Positions 7,160-14,229 of a DNA stretch of 64,000 bases are shown in pieces; position 1 is the first letter of the stretch; every line of letters starts with the position of its first letter. The notes beneath the pieces were generated by a model, which saw only the letters and a list, made by a program, of their open reading frames with translations, did not search any database and was not told the origin of the DNA. This stretch comes from a virus. Location of the stretch: IMG/VR virus record IMGVR_UViG_3300010354_000064, positions 1 to 64,000 of that record; one strand, given 5' to 3'. A program made the position numbers and the translations under genes.

Positions 7160-9304
7160 TCAAGCCTTCCAGGGGTCAGAGGAGGCGTAGACGGTGTGAG
7201 CGCGGTCGAGCTTGATGCCGAGCTTCTTGGCCTCGGCCAAGAGGACTTGGCGAGCCATCGTGTTTTGCACGGCGTCCGTCTGGTCCGTGTACCACTCGCC
7301 TGCCTCGGCCGACATCTTCGCATCCGAGAGCCCAAGCTGCGTCACTTGCGATTGACGAGGCGGGCTATCCCACTTCGACGCTTCCGCGATGGCGAAAGTG
7401 ACGTGAACGAGCTTGTTCTGCACCAACTTGAGGCGAGGGAACCCACGCTCCTTCACGGCTTCGGGGTTCTCGAACATCTCCTTCATGTCGTCCTTGCCGA
7501 GGTGCTTCTCGATGGCCTGCATCACCTGCTGCATGACCTCAAGGGCTTCCGCCTTCGGGTTCGAGGCAGTCTTGAACTTGTCCCCGTGCTCCTCGGTCAT
7601 CGCCTTCCACTCGGCGGCGTCTTCCTCGGACATGTTCTCGGTCGGGTCGGCGGGCACACCCTTCTCGAAGCGAGCGGCCTTCCAGTCGTCGGCAACGGGC
7701 TCGGAGGAGGCGGACTTCTTCTTCGGACGCACGTCGATGTAAGCCACGTCCTCGTTGGAGTGCCCGTCGGGGTTCGCGCGGTTCTTGGTGAAGTCCACAG
7801 TCACCACGCCGTCCTTCTTCACGCGAACGACCTTGCCGGTGAACTTCTCCTTTTTGGGGGAGTTGGGCCACGGAACCCCCAACTCCATCTCCACCATGTC
7901 GCCCTTCTGAGCCTCTTCGATGGGAACGATGCGAGCAGCCGTCTTGACCTCAGCGGTCTTCACGGGCACGCAGTTCGGCACCATCTCGCCGCCCTTACCG
8001 GGCTTGAGGCCCTCGGCAACGTAGCCCTTCCAGCAGGCGTCTTCGAGGCCCTCATCGGCGGGCTCGTCCGCCGTGACGGCAGCGGCGCGGTAGCCGTACA
8101 TGTCCTCGTCGGCCGCCATCGCGCCGAACTCACGGGCCGCCTTCTCGGCCTTGTCACCCGTCAGGATGGTCTTCGTGCGCGGGTAGTAGAACACCTTGTC
8201 GCCCTTCTTGAAGGGCTTGCCGTCCTGGTCCTTGCCGGGGTACTTGGCGGTCATCCAGTAGGGGTCGCCGTAGGCCGCTTGCTTCTGGAGCACGTCGGAC
8301 TTCGAGGCATCCTGCTTGATGGCCGTCGAGAGTTGGGCGACCTTCGCGCTCAACCCGAGGAGCTTGTCGGCGTACTTGGGCGAGACGAGGCTGATGGCCT
8401 TCGTCATCGACTGCATCGTGTTGAGCCCGTGGACGGCTGCGGAGCGGTCGTGGCCGTTAGACGCCGACATGGCTGCCCGCTTGGCATCTGACGCCGCCAG
8501 GTTGAAGGCCATGAGCGCCGCCGACCCCGCACCGAAGCCGCTGAAGTCGAGGTCATCATCCTCTGCGGCCGACTTGTCCTTCACCACGTCCTTGTTCTTC
8601 TCGTGCATCTCGTCGATTTTCTCGACCGCTTCGTCCGAGATGTCGGGGTTGACCTTCTTGAAGTCCTCGCCCGCACCGGCTTCGAGCTTCTCGTCGGCGA
8701 CGAGGGCATCCGCGAGAACGCGCCGAAGGCTCGCAACGAGGTCGTTGCGGCTCGGGTGCTCGGTCGTCCGCAGGTACTCAGCAGCCTCACGGAAGTACCC
8801 GACGGGGTTCTTCTCGGAGGCGGTCTTCGCGTTGCCTTCGAGGCGCGCGATGAAGCGAGCCAGGTCGGCGGTCGGGACGGAACCCTTGGCCTCCGTGACC
8901 TTGGCGAACAGTTCCAGCGTACGAGCAGCTTCCTTGGCGTTCATTTGCGATGACCTCCGCTTGAGGTAGTGGAGGCGCACGTCGTCGAGAACGCGCTCCA
9001 GTTCCTCGGCTTTCTCGGGCTTCAAGCCCTGCTTGATTTCTTCGTAATCCATGCGGGCAGCAGCCATCGCCGCCGCATCGAGTGCCTTGTCGAGCTTGAA
9101 GAGAACGTCGGGGATGCCGTGAATCAAGTCCGCCGCGACCTCGAAGAAGTGGTCACGTTTCTCGGACTTCTCGACGAGTTCGAGGGCCTTGGCGACGTAC
9201 TGCTTCAACTGCGCCGCGCGCAGGCGAGCATCCCCAAGCTCCTCCATGAGGTAGACCACGATGCCGGACGCGATTTTGTCGTCACGTCCGGCAGTTCGGC
9301 TCAT
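7160..9304 (-). CDS. large virion-associated multidomain protein
   Basis: 714 residues from the ATG at 9304; a GTG at 9328 is an alternative start without a clear ribosome binding site. The N-terminal third is helical. A middle segment contains DPYWMTAKYPGKDQDGKPF. It is followed by DACWKGYVAEGLKPGKGGEM and VPNCVP, a short motif that recurs in phage and large-virus structural proteins. The C-terminal part has an SH3-like stretch (KGDMVEMELG...FTGKVVRVKKDGVVTVDF) and a helical end. It overlaps no neighbour. It is likely an internal head or assembly protein (inferred). Confidence 0.65.
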   Translation of the reverse strand: MSRTAGRDDKIASGIVVYLMEELGDARLRAAQLKQYVAKALELVEKSEKRDHFFEVAADLIHGIPDVLFKLDKALDAAAMAAARMDYEEIKQGLKPEKAEELERVLDDVRLHYLKRRSSQMNAKEAARTLELFAKVTEAKGSVPTADLARFIARLEGNAKTASEKNPVGYFREAAEYLRTTEHPSRNDLVASLRRVLADALVADEKLEAGAGEDFKKVNPDISDEAVEKIDEMHEKNKDVVKDKSAAEDDDLDFSGFGAGSAALMAFNLAASDAKRAAMSASNGHDRSAAVHGLNTMQSMTKAISLVSPKYADKLLGLSAKVAQLSTAIKQDASKSDVLQKQAAYGDPYWMTAKYPGKDQDGKPFKKGDKVFYYPRTKTILTGDKAEKAAREFGAMAADEDMYGYRAAAVTADEPADEGLEDACWKGYVAEGLKPGKGGEMVPNCVPVKTAEVKTAARIVPIEEAQKGDMVEMELGVPWPNSPKKEKFTGKVVRVKKDGVVTVDFTKNRANPDGHSNEDVAYIDVRPKKKSASSEPVADDWKAARFEKGVPADPTENMSEEDAAEWKAMTEEHGDKFKTASNPKAEALEVMQQVMQAIEKHLGKDDMKEMFENPEAVKERGFPRLKLVQNKLVHVTFAIAEASKWDSPPRQSQVTQLGLSDAKMSAEAGEWYTDQTDAVQNTMARQVLLAEAKKLGIKLDRAHTVYASSDPWKA

Positions 9305-9352
9305 GCACCCGTTCGGCGTAGGTTCCACGCCGATAGACGCCGCACAAGAGGA

Positions 9353-10492
9353 CTATGCGCCGAAGACGGAGGGGAACTCTTCGAGCAGCTTGGCCTTGAA
9401 GGCATCCGACTCGGCCGCGAACACGGCTCGAAGGATGTCCTCCCGGTCCTCATAATCCGCCGCAAGCCGAGCGAGCTTCTTGCGGTCAGGTGCCGAGAAG
9501 TCGTAGTTGGCGGGGAAGTCCTTGCAGAGGGCCTTGGCGACCTTCAGGCGCGCGTCGGCCGTCCCGTCGCGGAGCATGACGGGCTTCTGGGCCTCCTCGC
9601 TTCTGGGGTGGGGGTCGGCCGCCTTCTTCTTCGGGCCGTTCGTGTTCTTGAACACGATGCCGTCCTCGACGTGCTCGGTTACGGCAGCCTTCTCGCCGAA
9701 GTCCACAGGGTCGGCCGTCTCGATGCCTCCACCCGTTGTCACTTTGGCGGTGACGCCCTCGCGCGTCTCGGCCTTCGCGGTCTTGACCTTGGCGACGGGC
9801 TTCGCCATCGGAGTCGCGTCCGCGTACTTCGAGCGAGCCGCCTCTTTCTTGGCGAGGTACTCCGACCGTTCCTCCTCGCTCATACGAGCAAGGTAGTCCG
9901 ACTCCGAGAGCCCCTCTCCGGCGTCGATTTGCACGCTGTCCGCCTGCCGGAGCGCCGTCCCAACGGACTCGGCCGTCAGCACAGTACGGGAGTTCTTGGC
10001 CCGCTCACCGGCCGCCGTCTTGAGCCTGCGGACGGGCACACCGTCCTGCATCTCGACCGACCCACCGACTTCGTTGCGGAGGGGCTGCCCATGACGGTAG
10101 CTCGCGTTTGCTTGTCGGGCTGCTGCTGCATGGCTCACGGCGTTGCCGACCTCGCGCTCGTCCGTCTCAGCCACGACGGCGACCTTCTTGGTCGGGGTCT
10201 TACCCTCGAACGGGTTGCCGCCCTGGGTTGGGTGGCGAACCTGAATGTTGGCGGACACGGGACGCTGCTCCTCGGCACCCTCCCAGAAGGCCGCTGCCGG
10301 AACGAGCCAGCCCGACCGAACCGCGCCGCGAAGCTGCGGCATCGTGACCTCGGAACCGTCCACCTGGACCTTGGTTCCGTCGAAGTGGATGTCCATGCCC
10401 CGGCTGATTTGGAGGCCGGTCGAACCGAGCGCGAACCCACGGGTCGCGATGAAGTGCTGCATCTCGCCGGAGCGGTAGCTAATCTGATCCAT
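9353..10492 (-). CDS. virion structural protein
   Basis: 379 residues from the ATG at 10492; the frame is open further upstream, but that stretch reads as noncoding. The start MDQISYRSGEMQHFIATRGF is followed by a compact beta-rich region to about residue 95, including ISRGMDIHFDGTKVQVDG. After that come long charged, disordered stretches and a helical C-terminus ending EEFPSVFGA. It is the first minus-strand gene after a divergent junction at 10493-10598, so a promoter may lie there. Its exact role is unknown. Confidence 0.65.
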   Translation of the reverse strand: MDQISYRSGEMQHFIATRGFALGSTGLQISRGMDIHFDGTKVQVDGSEVTMPQLRGAVRSGWLVPAAAFWEGAEEQRPVSANIQVRHPTQGGNPFEGKTPTKKVAVVAETDEREVGNAVSHAAAARQANASYRHGQPLRNEVGGSVEMQDGVPVRRLKTAAGERAKNSRTVLTAESVGTALRQADSVQIDAGEGLSESDYLARMSEEERSEYLAKKEAARSKYADATPMAKPVAKVKTAKAETREGVTAKVTTGGGIETADPVDFGEKAAVTEHVEDGIVFKNTNGPKKKAADPHPRSEEAQKPVMLRDGTADARLKVAKALCKDFPANYDFSAPDRKKLARLAADYEDREDILRAVFAAESDAFKAKLLEEFPSVFGA

Positions 10493-10557
10493 GTCTGATT
10501 CTCCTCGTGAGGGCAAGGGGTGCCCCCTAATGAAAAGCAATAAGTGAAAATGCGACG
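10493..10557. promoter_or_regulatory. AT-rich divergent junction, probable promoter region
   Basis: This gap separates the minus-strand gene starting at 10492 from the plus-strand gene starting at 10599. It contains an A/T-rich pocket (10530-10551, tgaaaagcaataagtgaaaa) unlike the surrounding GC-rich sequence. No convincing -35/-10 pair can be assigned on either strand. The promoter call rests on divergence plus composition. Confidence 0.35.
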
Positions 10558-10598
10558 GCCCCCGTTGGTACTCGGGGGGCTCGACTCGTAGAGGGAGT
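10558..10598 (+). promoter_or_regulatory. CGTTGRT/ACCTCGTAGAGG leader element, copy a
   Basis: A stem formed by GCCCCCG (10558-10564) and CGGGGGGC (10573-10580) carries the loop TTGGTACT. It is followed by CTCGACTCGTAGAGGGAGT directly before the ATG at 10599. The second small hairpin, CTC-GTA-GAG, overlaps the presumed ribosome binding site. The same architecture occurs at five other places (11513, 34360, 61890, 62455, 62699). Confidence 0.6.
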
Positions 10599-10934
10599 AT
10601 GAGCAACCTCGACACCCTCGCCGCCGCCCTCTTCGCCAACGTCCAGACCCTCGTCGCGGAGGCCCGCAAGGCCGAGGCGAAGGCCGCGAACCTCCCCGAG
10701 GTCGAGGCCGACGTGGCCGCGCTGCTCGACGCCCTCGCGGTGGCCGAGATGGAAGCCCGCCACCACTTCAAGAAGTTCCCCCGCACGGATGCGTGGGAGG
10801 GGGCCTACAACAACGACCCCGAGGTCGAGGCCGACTGGAAGGCCGTCTGCGCGGCCCGCGAGAAGGCTATCGGGGCCATCACCCGATTCGCGATGGCGCG
10901 CTTCGAGGCCGCCTCGGTCGCGAAGGCCGCCTGA
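10599..10934 (+). CDS. small helical protein with shared leader element
   Basis: 111 residues on the plus strand, against the prevailing direction. The product is alanine-rich and helical (VQTLVAEARKAEAKAANLPE; AVAEMEARHHFKKFPRTDAW). No domain is recognised. The ATG follows a repeated leader element whose GAGGGA supplies the ribosome binding site. A strong hairpin terminator lies just downstream (10947-10975), so it is probably a monocistronic transcript. Confidence 0.65.
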   Translation: MSNLDTLAAALFANVQTLVAEARKAEAKAANLPEVEADVAALLDALAVAEMEARHHFKKFPRTDAWEGAYNNDPEVEADWKAVCAAREKAIGAITRFAMARFEAASVAKAA

Positions 10935-10946
10935 GCGGTTCACCTG

Positions 10947-10975
10947 AGAGGGCTGGGGATGACCCCTAGCCCTCT
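10947..10975 (+). terminator. hairpin terminator after the 10599-10934 gene
   Basis: AGAGGGCT (10947-10954) pairs with AGCCCTCT (10968-10975), and inside that GGGG pairs with CCCC around an ATGA loop with one bulged T. The sequence TGTCGTTT follows. This is a 12-bp helix with a short T-rich tail, located 13 bases after the stop codon. Confidence 0.7.
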
Positions 10976-10993
10976 TGTCGTTTCCCGAGGGGT

Positions 10994-11521
10994 ATGCGTC
11001 AGACCGCTGCCCAGAGAGTAGTCCACAGGTTCATGCAAGCCAGCGAGCATATCGAGATGAAGGGGGCCATCATGTTCTCGGCCCCCGCCGTGCGTGCCGC
11101 CCAGGAGAAGGGGGAGGAAATCCTCGCCCGCCTCATCGGGCAGGAGAAGGCCGACGAGATGGTCAAAGCCCGCAAGGCGCGCGACGGCGAGAAGGCTCAC
11201 GTCACCATCGCGGGACCGAAGGACGCCAAGGAAGCGGTAGCCCAGAAGGCCGCGAAGGACGGGCTCTCGAAGGGTGCCGCCGAGAAGGCCATCAAAGAAG
11301 ACCTTGCCGGGATGCGCGGTGGGAGCTTCACCGTGAAGGGGCTCGGGCACGCCGAGGGTGGTGGCAACGAAGCCTACTTCGTGGTCATCGACTGGCCCGG
11401 TGGGCGAGAAATCCGCGAGAAGCTCGGGCTCTCACCGGACGGTCAGGACTTCCACGTCACCGTCGGTTTCACGGGCGGGGACGTTCACGGGGTCCGCAAA
11501 GACAAGGTGGTTGCCCGTTGA
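10994..11521 (+). CDS. 2H phosphoesterase-like protein
   Basis: 175 residues. Two H-x-T motifs sit 85 residues apart: HVTIAGPKD (H69, T71) and FHVTVGFTGGDVHG (H154, T156). This is the signature of the 2H phosphoesterase superfamily, which opens 2',3'-cyclic or other cyclic phosphodiesters and includes RNA-repair enzymes and the phage anti-CBASS protein Acb1. The N-terminus has QRVVHRFMQA, a motif shared with other proteins of this phage. The ATG at 10994 has GAGGGG three bases upstream. An ATG at 11072 with AAGGGGG seven bases upstream is an alternative start that would remove the motif. The substrate is unknown. Confidence 0.65.
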   Translation: MRQTAAQRVVHRFMQASEHIEMKGAIMFSAPAVRAAQEKGEEILARLIGQEKADEMVKARKARDGEKAHVTIAGPKDAKEAVAQKAAKDGLSKGAAEKAIKEDLAGMRGGSFTVKGLGHAEGGGNEAYFVVIDWPGGREIREKLGLSPDGQDFHVTVGFTGGDVHGVRKDKVVAR

Positions 11522-11551
11522 TTCCAGACGGGCTCACCTCGTAGAGGGACC
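11513..11551 (+). promoter_or_regulatory. CGTTGRT/ACCTCGTAGAGG leader element, copy b
   Basis: GCCCGT (11513-11518) pairs with ACGGGC (11528-11533) around the loop TGATTCCAG. TCACCTCGTAGAGGGACC then leads into the ATG at 11552. The stem overlaps the stop codon of the 2H gene. CCTC-GTA-GAGG forms the second hairpin over the ribosome binding site. Confidence 0.6.
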
Positions 11552-11770
11552 ATGAGCCACATCGTCGTCACCCCCGCCTACGGCCGCGACTATACCTCCA
11601 GCGAGGCGGCTTCGGCCGCCTGGGCCGCTGGCAAGGACTTCATCCTCCGCGACCCCACGTCTCGTTGGGATGGCAAGCCCATCAACAACGAGGATGCGGA
11701 AAGCGCCGGTATCACCTTGGTCAACATCCGCTATGCGGGTGGGACCAAGGTGACGGTGGTCCGGCTCTAG
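11552..11770 (+). CDS. small conserved-type phage protein
   Basis: 72 residues on the plus strand (MSHIVVTPAYGRDYTSSEAA). The middle has FILRDPTSRWDGKPINNEDA and the end VNIRYAGGTKVTVVRL, a compact alpha/beta pattern I have seen in small phage proteins without assigned function. It begins immediately after leader element copy b. Its stop overlaps the stop of the lysozyme gene on the opposite strand by four bases, so the two genes are convergent. Confidence 0.65.
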   Translation: MSHIVVTPAYGRDYTSSEAASAAWAAGKDFILRDPTSRWDGKPINNEDAESAGITLVNIRYAGGTKVTVVRL

Positions 11771-12456
11771 GCCGCCGTCAGGGCATCGAGGTAGCCCTGG
11801 GGAACCCCCACCTGGGGGGTAGGCCCCGCCGAAACACCGGACTGAGCCGCGAAGTCGTCCACGGCCTTCGCGGTTGAAGGCCCCCAGAGGCCATCGACCT
11901 TGATGGTGTAGAGGCCGAGCGCCTGGAGCTTGCGCTGGGCGACAATCAGGCGGTCCTTCGTCCAAGTGACGAACGCTTGAGCGGGGTCCGATTCCACGAC
12001 GGGCTGCACGAAGAGTTCTCCCTCGCTCTTGCGGCGGTTGTAGAGGCCGGGAAGCGTCTGGAGGACGCCCTTCACGCGAGCCTTCGACCAGGCGAGCAAG
12101 GCCCCCGGTACTTGGTCGAACTGACCGGCGTTCACGGCGTTGCCGACGTTCGTGTTCACGAGCCCACCTTCGCCGACGTTGAACGTGAAGCTGACGAGCG
12201 CCGCAAACTGGTTCTCGTTCAGCGGCACAGTCACGTTCCGGTAGACACCCTTCTCGAACCGCTCCACGTCCTTGCGGAGCAGGTCCATCGCCTGCTCCTG
12301 GGTGATGGTAGCCGGAAAGCTCTCGCCAGGGAGGACGACGTGGCCGTACCCGATGGTCGGCTTCCCAGCCGGGCAGATGTACTGCTTCAGGACGCAACCC
12401 TCCCACTTGGCGATGAGGTCGAGGCCCGCTTGGTTGGTCTTGAGGTTCTCGTTCAT
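11767..12456 (-). CDS. endolysin: GH24 lysozyme with C-terminal peptidoglycan-binding domain
   Basis: 229 residues from the ATG at 12456 (AGGAG seven bases upstream). The N-terminal domain is a T4/P21-type muramidase: E19 in AKWEGC, C28 at the position of the usual Asp, and T34 in KPTIGYGH. The C-terminal 60 residues (RLIVAQRKLQALGLYTIKVD...WGPSTAKAVDDF) form a peptidoglycan-binding domain of the PGRP/PG_binding_1 type. The enzyme cleaves cell-wall glycan to release progeny. No signal peptide or membrane segment is visible, so export would need a holin, which I do not see here. It lies next to the capsid genes, behind the terminator at 12511-12544. Confidence 0.9.
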   Translation of the reverse strand: MNENLKTNQAGLDLIAKWEGCVLKQYICPAGKPTIGYGHVVLPGESFPATITQEQAMDLLRKDVERFEKGVYRNVTVPLNENQFAALVSFTFNVGEGGLVNTNVGNAVNAGQFDQVPGALLAWSKARVKGVLQTLPGLYNRRKSEGELFVQPVVESDPAQAFVTWTKDRLIVAQRKLQALGLYTIKVDGLWGPSTAKAVDDFAAQSGVSAGPTPQVGVPQGYLDALTAA

Positions 12457-12510
12457 GGGGGTGCTCCTGAAGGTAGGGTTGTACTCTGGCAGAAGGATTG
12501 AAAGAAAGGC

Positions 12511-12544
12511 GAAAGCCCGGCCCCCTTGCGGGAACCGGGCTTTC
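12511..12544 (-). terminator. intrinsic terminator after the major capsid gene
   Basis: GAAAGCCCGG (12511-12520) pairs perfectly with CCGGGCTTTC (12535-12544). On the minus strand the helix is followed by the T-rich run GCCTTTCTTTC. It lies 26 bases beyond the stop of the major capsid gene and would separate capsid from lysozyme transcription. Confidence 0.8.
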
Positions 12545-12570
12545 TGACCGACCCTCACGGGTCACCAGCG

Positions 12571-13452
12571 TCAGACGCGGGTGACGACCATGCGGGTGAG
12601 GCCCTTCGGGTTGAACGCGCCGATGCCGACGTTCTCGAAGCACGAGAAGCCGATGGTGCGCGCCTTCGGGTCGTCCGCCGAGAGCACGGTGAGTTCCGTG
12701 CGGACGGGGAAGCGACCGAAGTTCTCCGGCTCGCAGCAGACGTACACGAAGCCGACCGGGACGAGACGGCTCGTGATGATTTGCGCGCCCCAGAGGACCG
12801 CCTGGAGGCCGGTCTTGAGCAGCGTCGCCTGCGACTCGATGTCGAGGATGTCACGGCCGAACTTGCGGATGTCCGCGTAGTCCGTCGCGTTCATGTAGAT
12901 GCGAGCCACGCGGAGGTCGTGGCGCTCAATCTCCGCGAACGCATCCGCGAGGACGCTCGGCGAGATGGGGGCGACCACGGCCACGTCGGGGTTCGTACCG
13001 CCGGGCAGGGTGTCGAAACCGCTGACCGCGATGCTGTCGAGCACCGCGAAGACGCGCTCGTCCTCGGCAGCCTGAATCTGCGCCTTCGCGAGGTCCTGGC
13101 TGCGCTCGATGAGGTCGAAGCGACGCTCCTTGATTTGCGTCAGCGGAATCTCCGGGTTCGAGGCAATCTCGAACAGCGGGAAGATGACGCGACGCGGCTT
13201 CTGGATGGCGAGGATGTTCTCGCCCTCCTCGCCGACCACGAACGCCGTAACGTCCGGGTCCTTGTCGTAGATGGGCAGCGCGCCGTCGGGAAGCTGCTCG
13301 ACCAGGAAGGTCTTGCGGCCGACCGCCGTGTAGTCGCGGCGGAGACGGAGCGGCTGAATCATCGAGGCAGCGAGCTTCGCGCGGCCAGCGGCCGTCTTGA
13401 TGTACTCGCTGATGATTTGCTGCTTGACTTCGTTGGAAACCGTGGTGCTCAT
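12571..13452 (-). CDS. major capsid protein
   Basis: 293 residues, ATG start. The sequence has HK97-fold character: an N-terminal helical arm, then RKTFLVEQLPDGALPIYDKD, a long spine helix around RSQDLAKAQIQAAEDERVFA, A-domain segments (RVARIYMNATDYADIRKFGR) and C-terminal strands. Its position after protease-, scaffold- and decoration-like genes, plus a strong private terminator, fits the most abundant head protein. The length is normal for the family. The call rests on fold pattern and gene order. Confidence 0.75.
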   Translation of the reverse strand: MSTTVSNEVKQQIISEYIKTAAGRAKLAASMIQPLRLRRDYTAVGRKTFLVEQLPDGALPIYDKDPDVTAFVVGEEGENILAIQKPRRVIFPLFEIASNPEIPLTQIKERRFDLIERSQDLAKAQIQAAEDERVFAVLDSIAVSGFDTLPGGTNPDVAVVAPISPSVLADAFAEIERHDLRVARIYMNATDYADIRKFGRDILDIESQATLLKTGLQAVLWGAQIITSRLVPVGFVYVCCEPENFGRFPVRTELTVLSADDPKARTIGFSCFENVGIGAFNPKGLTRMVVTRV

Positions 13453-13484
13453 GGGCTCTTTCTCCTCTTCCTTCGGTTGACTCG

Positions 13485-14102
13485 TCAGACGCGGAGGTCG
13501 AGGACGAGGAGGCTGGAGTTGGCGTCGGGAGCAACCTTCACGACGCCCATGAGAGTGGCAGAGCCACCCGCAGCGACTTCGTAAGCGTCACCCGAGACGT
13601 TGGTGAGGAGCCCGTTGACCGAAGCGAAGAGCTTGTCGCCGGGGGCGTAGGTGATGGGCGTACCCGCGCCACCGCCAAGCTGCACCTTCGTCTCGTAGAG
13701 CGAGACGCCGACACAGCTACCGCTGCCGCACACGTAGGGTCCACGGCCCGAGGCCACGCCGGGCGTGTTCTCGAAGGCGTTGCCGATGGCATCGTTCAGG
13801 AAGATGCCGAGGGGCAGGAACTTCGCGTTGTAGACGCCACCGGGGGCAACCGGACCACCGTGGTAGCCGTTGCCGTAGTCGGGGCGCGTGAAGGCGACGG
13901 TGCTTCCGAGCACGCCGACCTTGGTCACGTTGGTGAGGGTGGTGGACTTCTGCGTGGTGACGACAGGGGGGTTCGCCTGCGTGAAAGCGTCCGGCGTCAG
14001 AAGACCCAGCGAGTTGCGGGTCACGACGTGGAGAAGCTGAACACGGCTCGACGTTTCCTTGAAGTCACCCGAAGACTGTCCGCCGATTGCGTAGGTCGTC
14101 AT
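13485..14102 (-). CDS. capsid decoration or stabilisation-like protein
   Basis: 205 residues, ATG start. Beta-rich, with Thr/Val/Gly repeats and a GRGPYVCGSGSC stretch carrying two close cysteines. The C-terminal segment, from GDAYEVAAGGSATLMGVVKV onward, resembles head decoration proteins. It sits directly upstream of the major capsid gene, a usual site for decoration proteins. It follows a strong hairpin (14188-14214) and an 85-base gap that may hold a promoter. The function is inferred from position and composition. Confidence 0.55.
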   Translation of the reverse strand: MTTYAIGGQSSGDFKETSSRVQLLHVVTRNSLGLLTPDAFTQANPPVVTTQKSTTLTNVTKVGVLGSTVAFTRPDYGNGYHGGPVAPGGVYNAKFLPLGIFLNDAIGNAFENTPGVASGRGPYVCGSGSCVGVSLYETKVQLGGGAGTPITYAPGDKLFASVNGLLTNVSGDAYEVAAGGSATLMGVVKVAPDANSSLLVLDLRV

Positions 14103-14187
14103 TGTGAACTCTCCTCAATGGGCGTTAGCTTTGGGACTTCTGGTCTGATTCGATGTAGGCACCGACGGACTCGGTGAAGTCTGCGGC

Positions 14188-14214
14188 GCGAGGCTCCGAG
14201 TTAGGGAGCCTCGC
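14188..14214 (-). terminator. strong hairpin between scaffold-like and decoration-like genes
   Basis: GCGAGGCTCC (14188-14197) and GGAGCCTCGC (14205-14214) form a perfect 10-bp helix with a 7-base loop. It lies 16 bases downstream of the stop at 14230. On the minus strand the downstream sequence is GCCGCAGACTTC, without a T run, so it could be a terminator, an attenuator or an mRNA-stabilising processing hairpin. Confidence 0.6.
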
Positions 14215-14229
14215 TGCCGGAAGGGGTAG

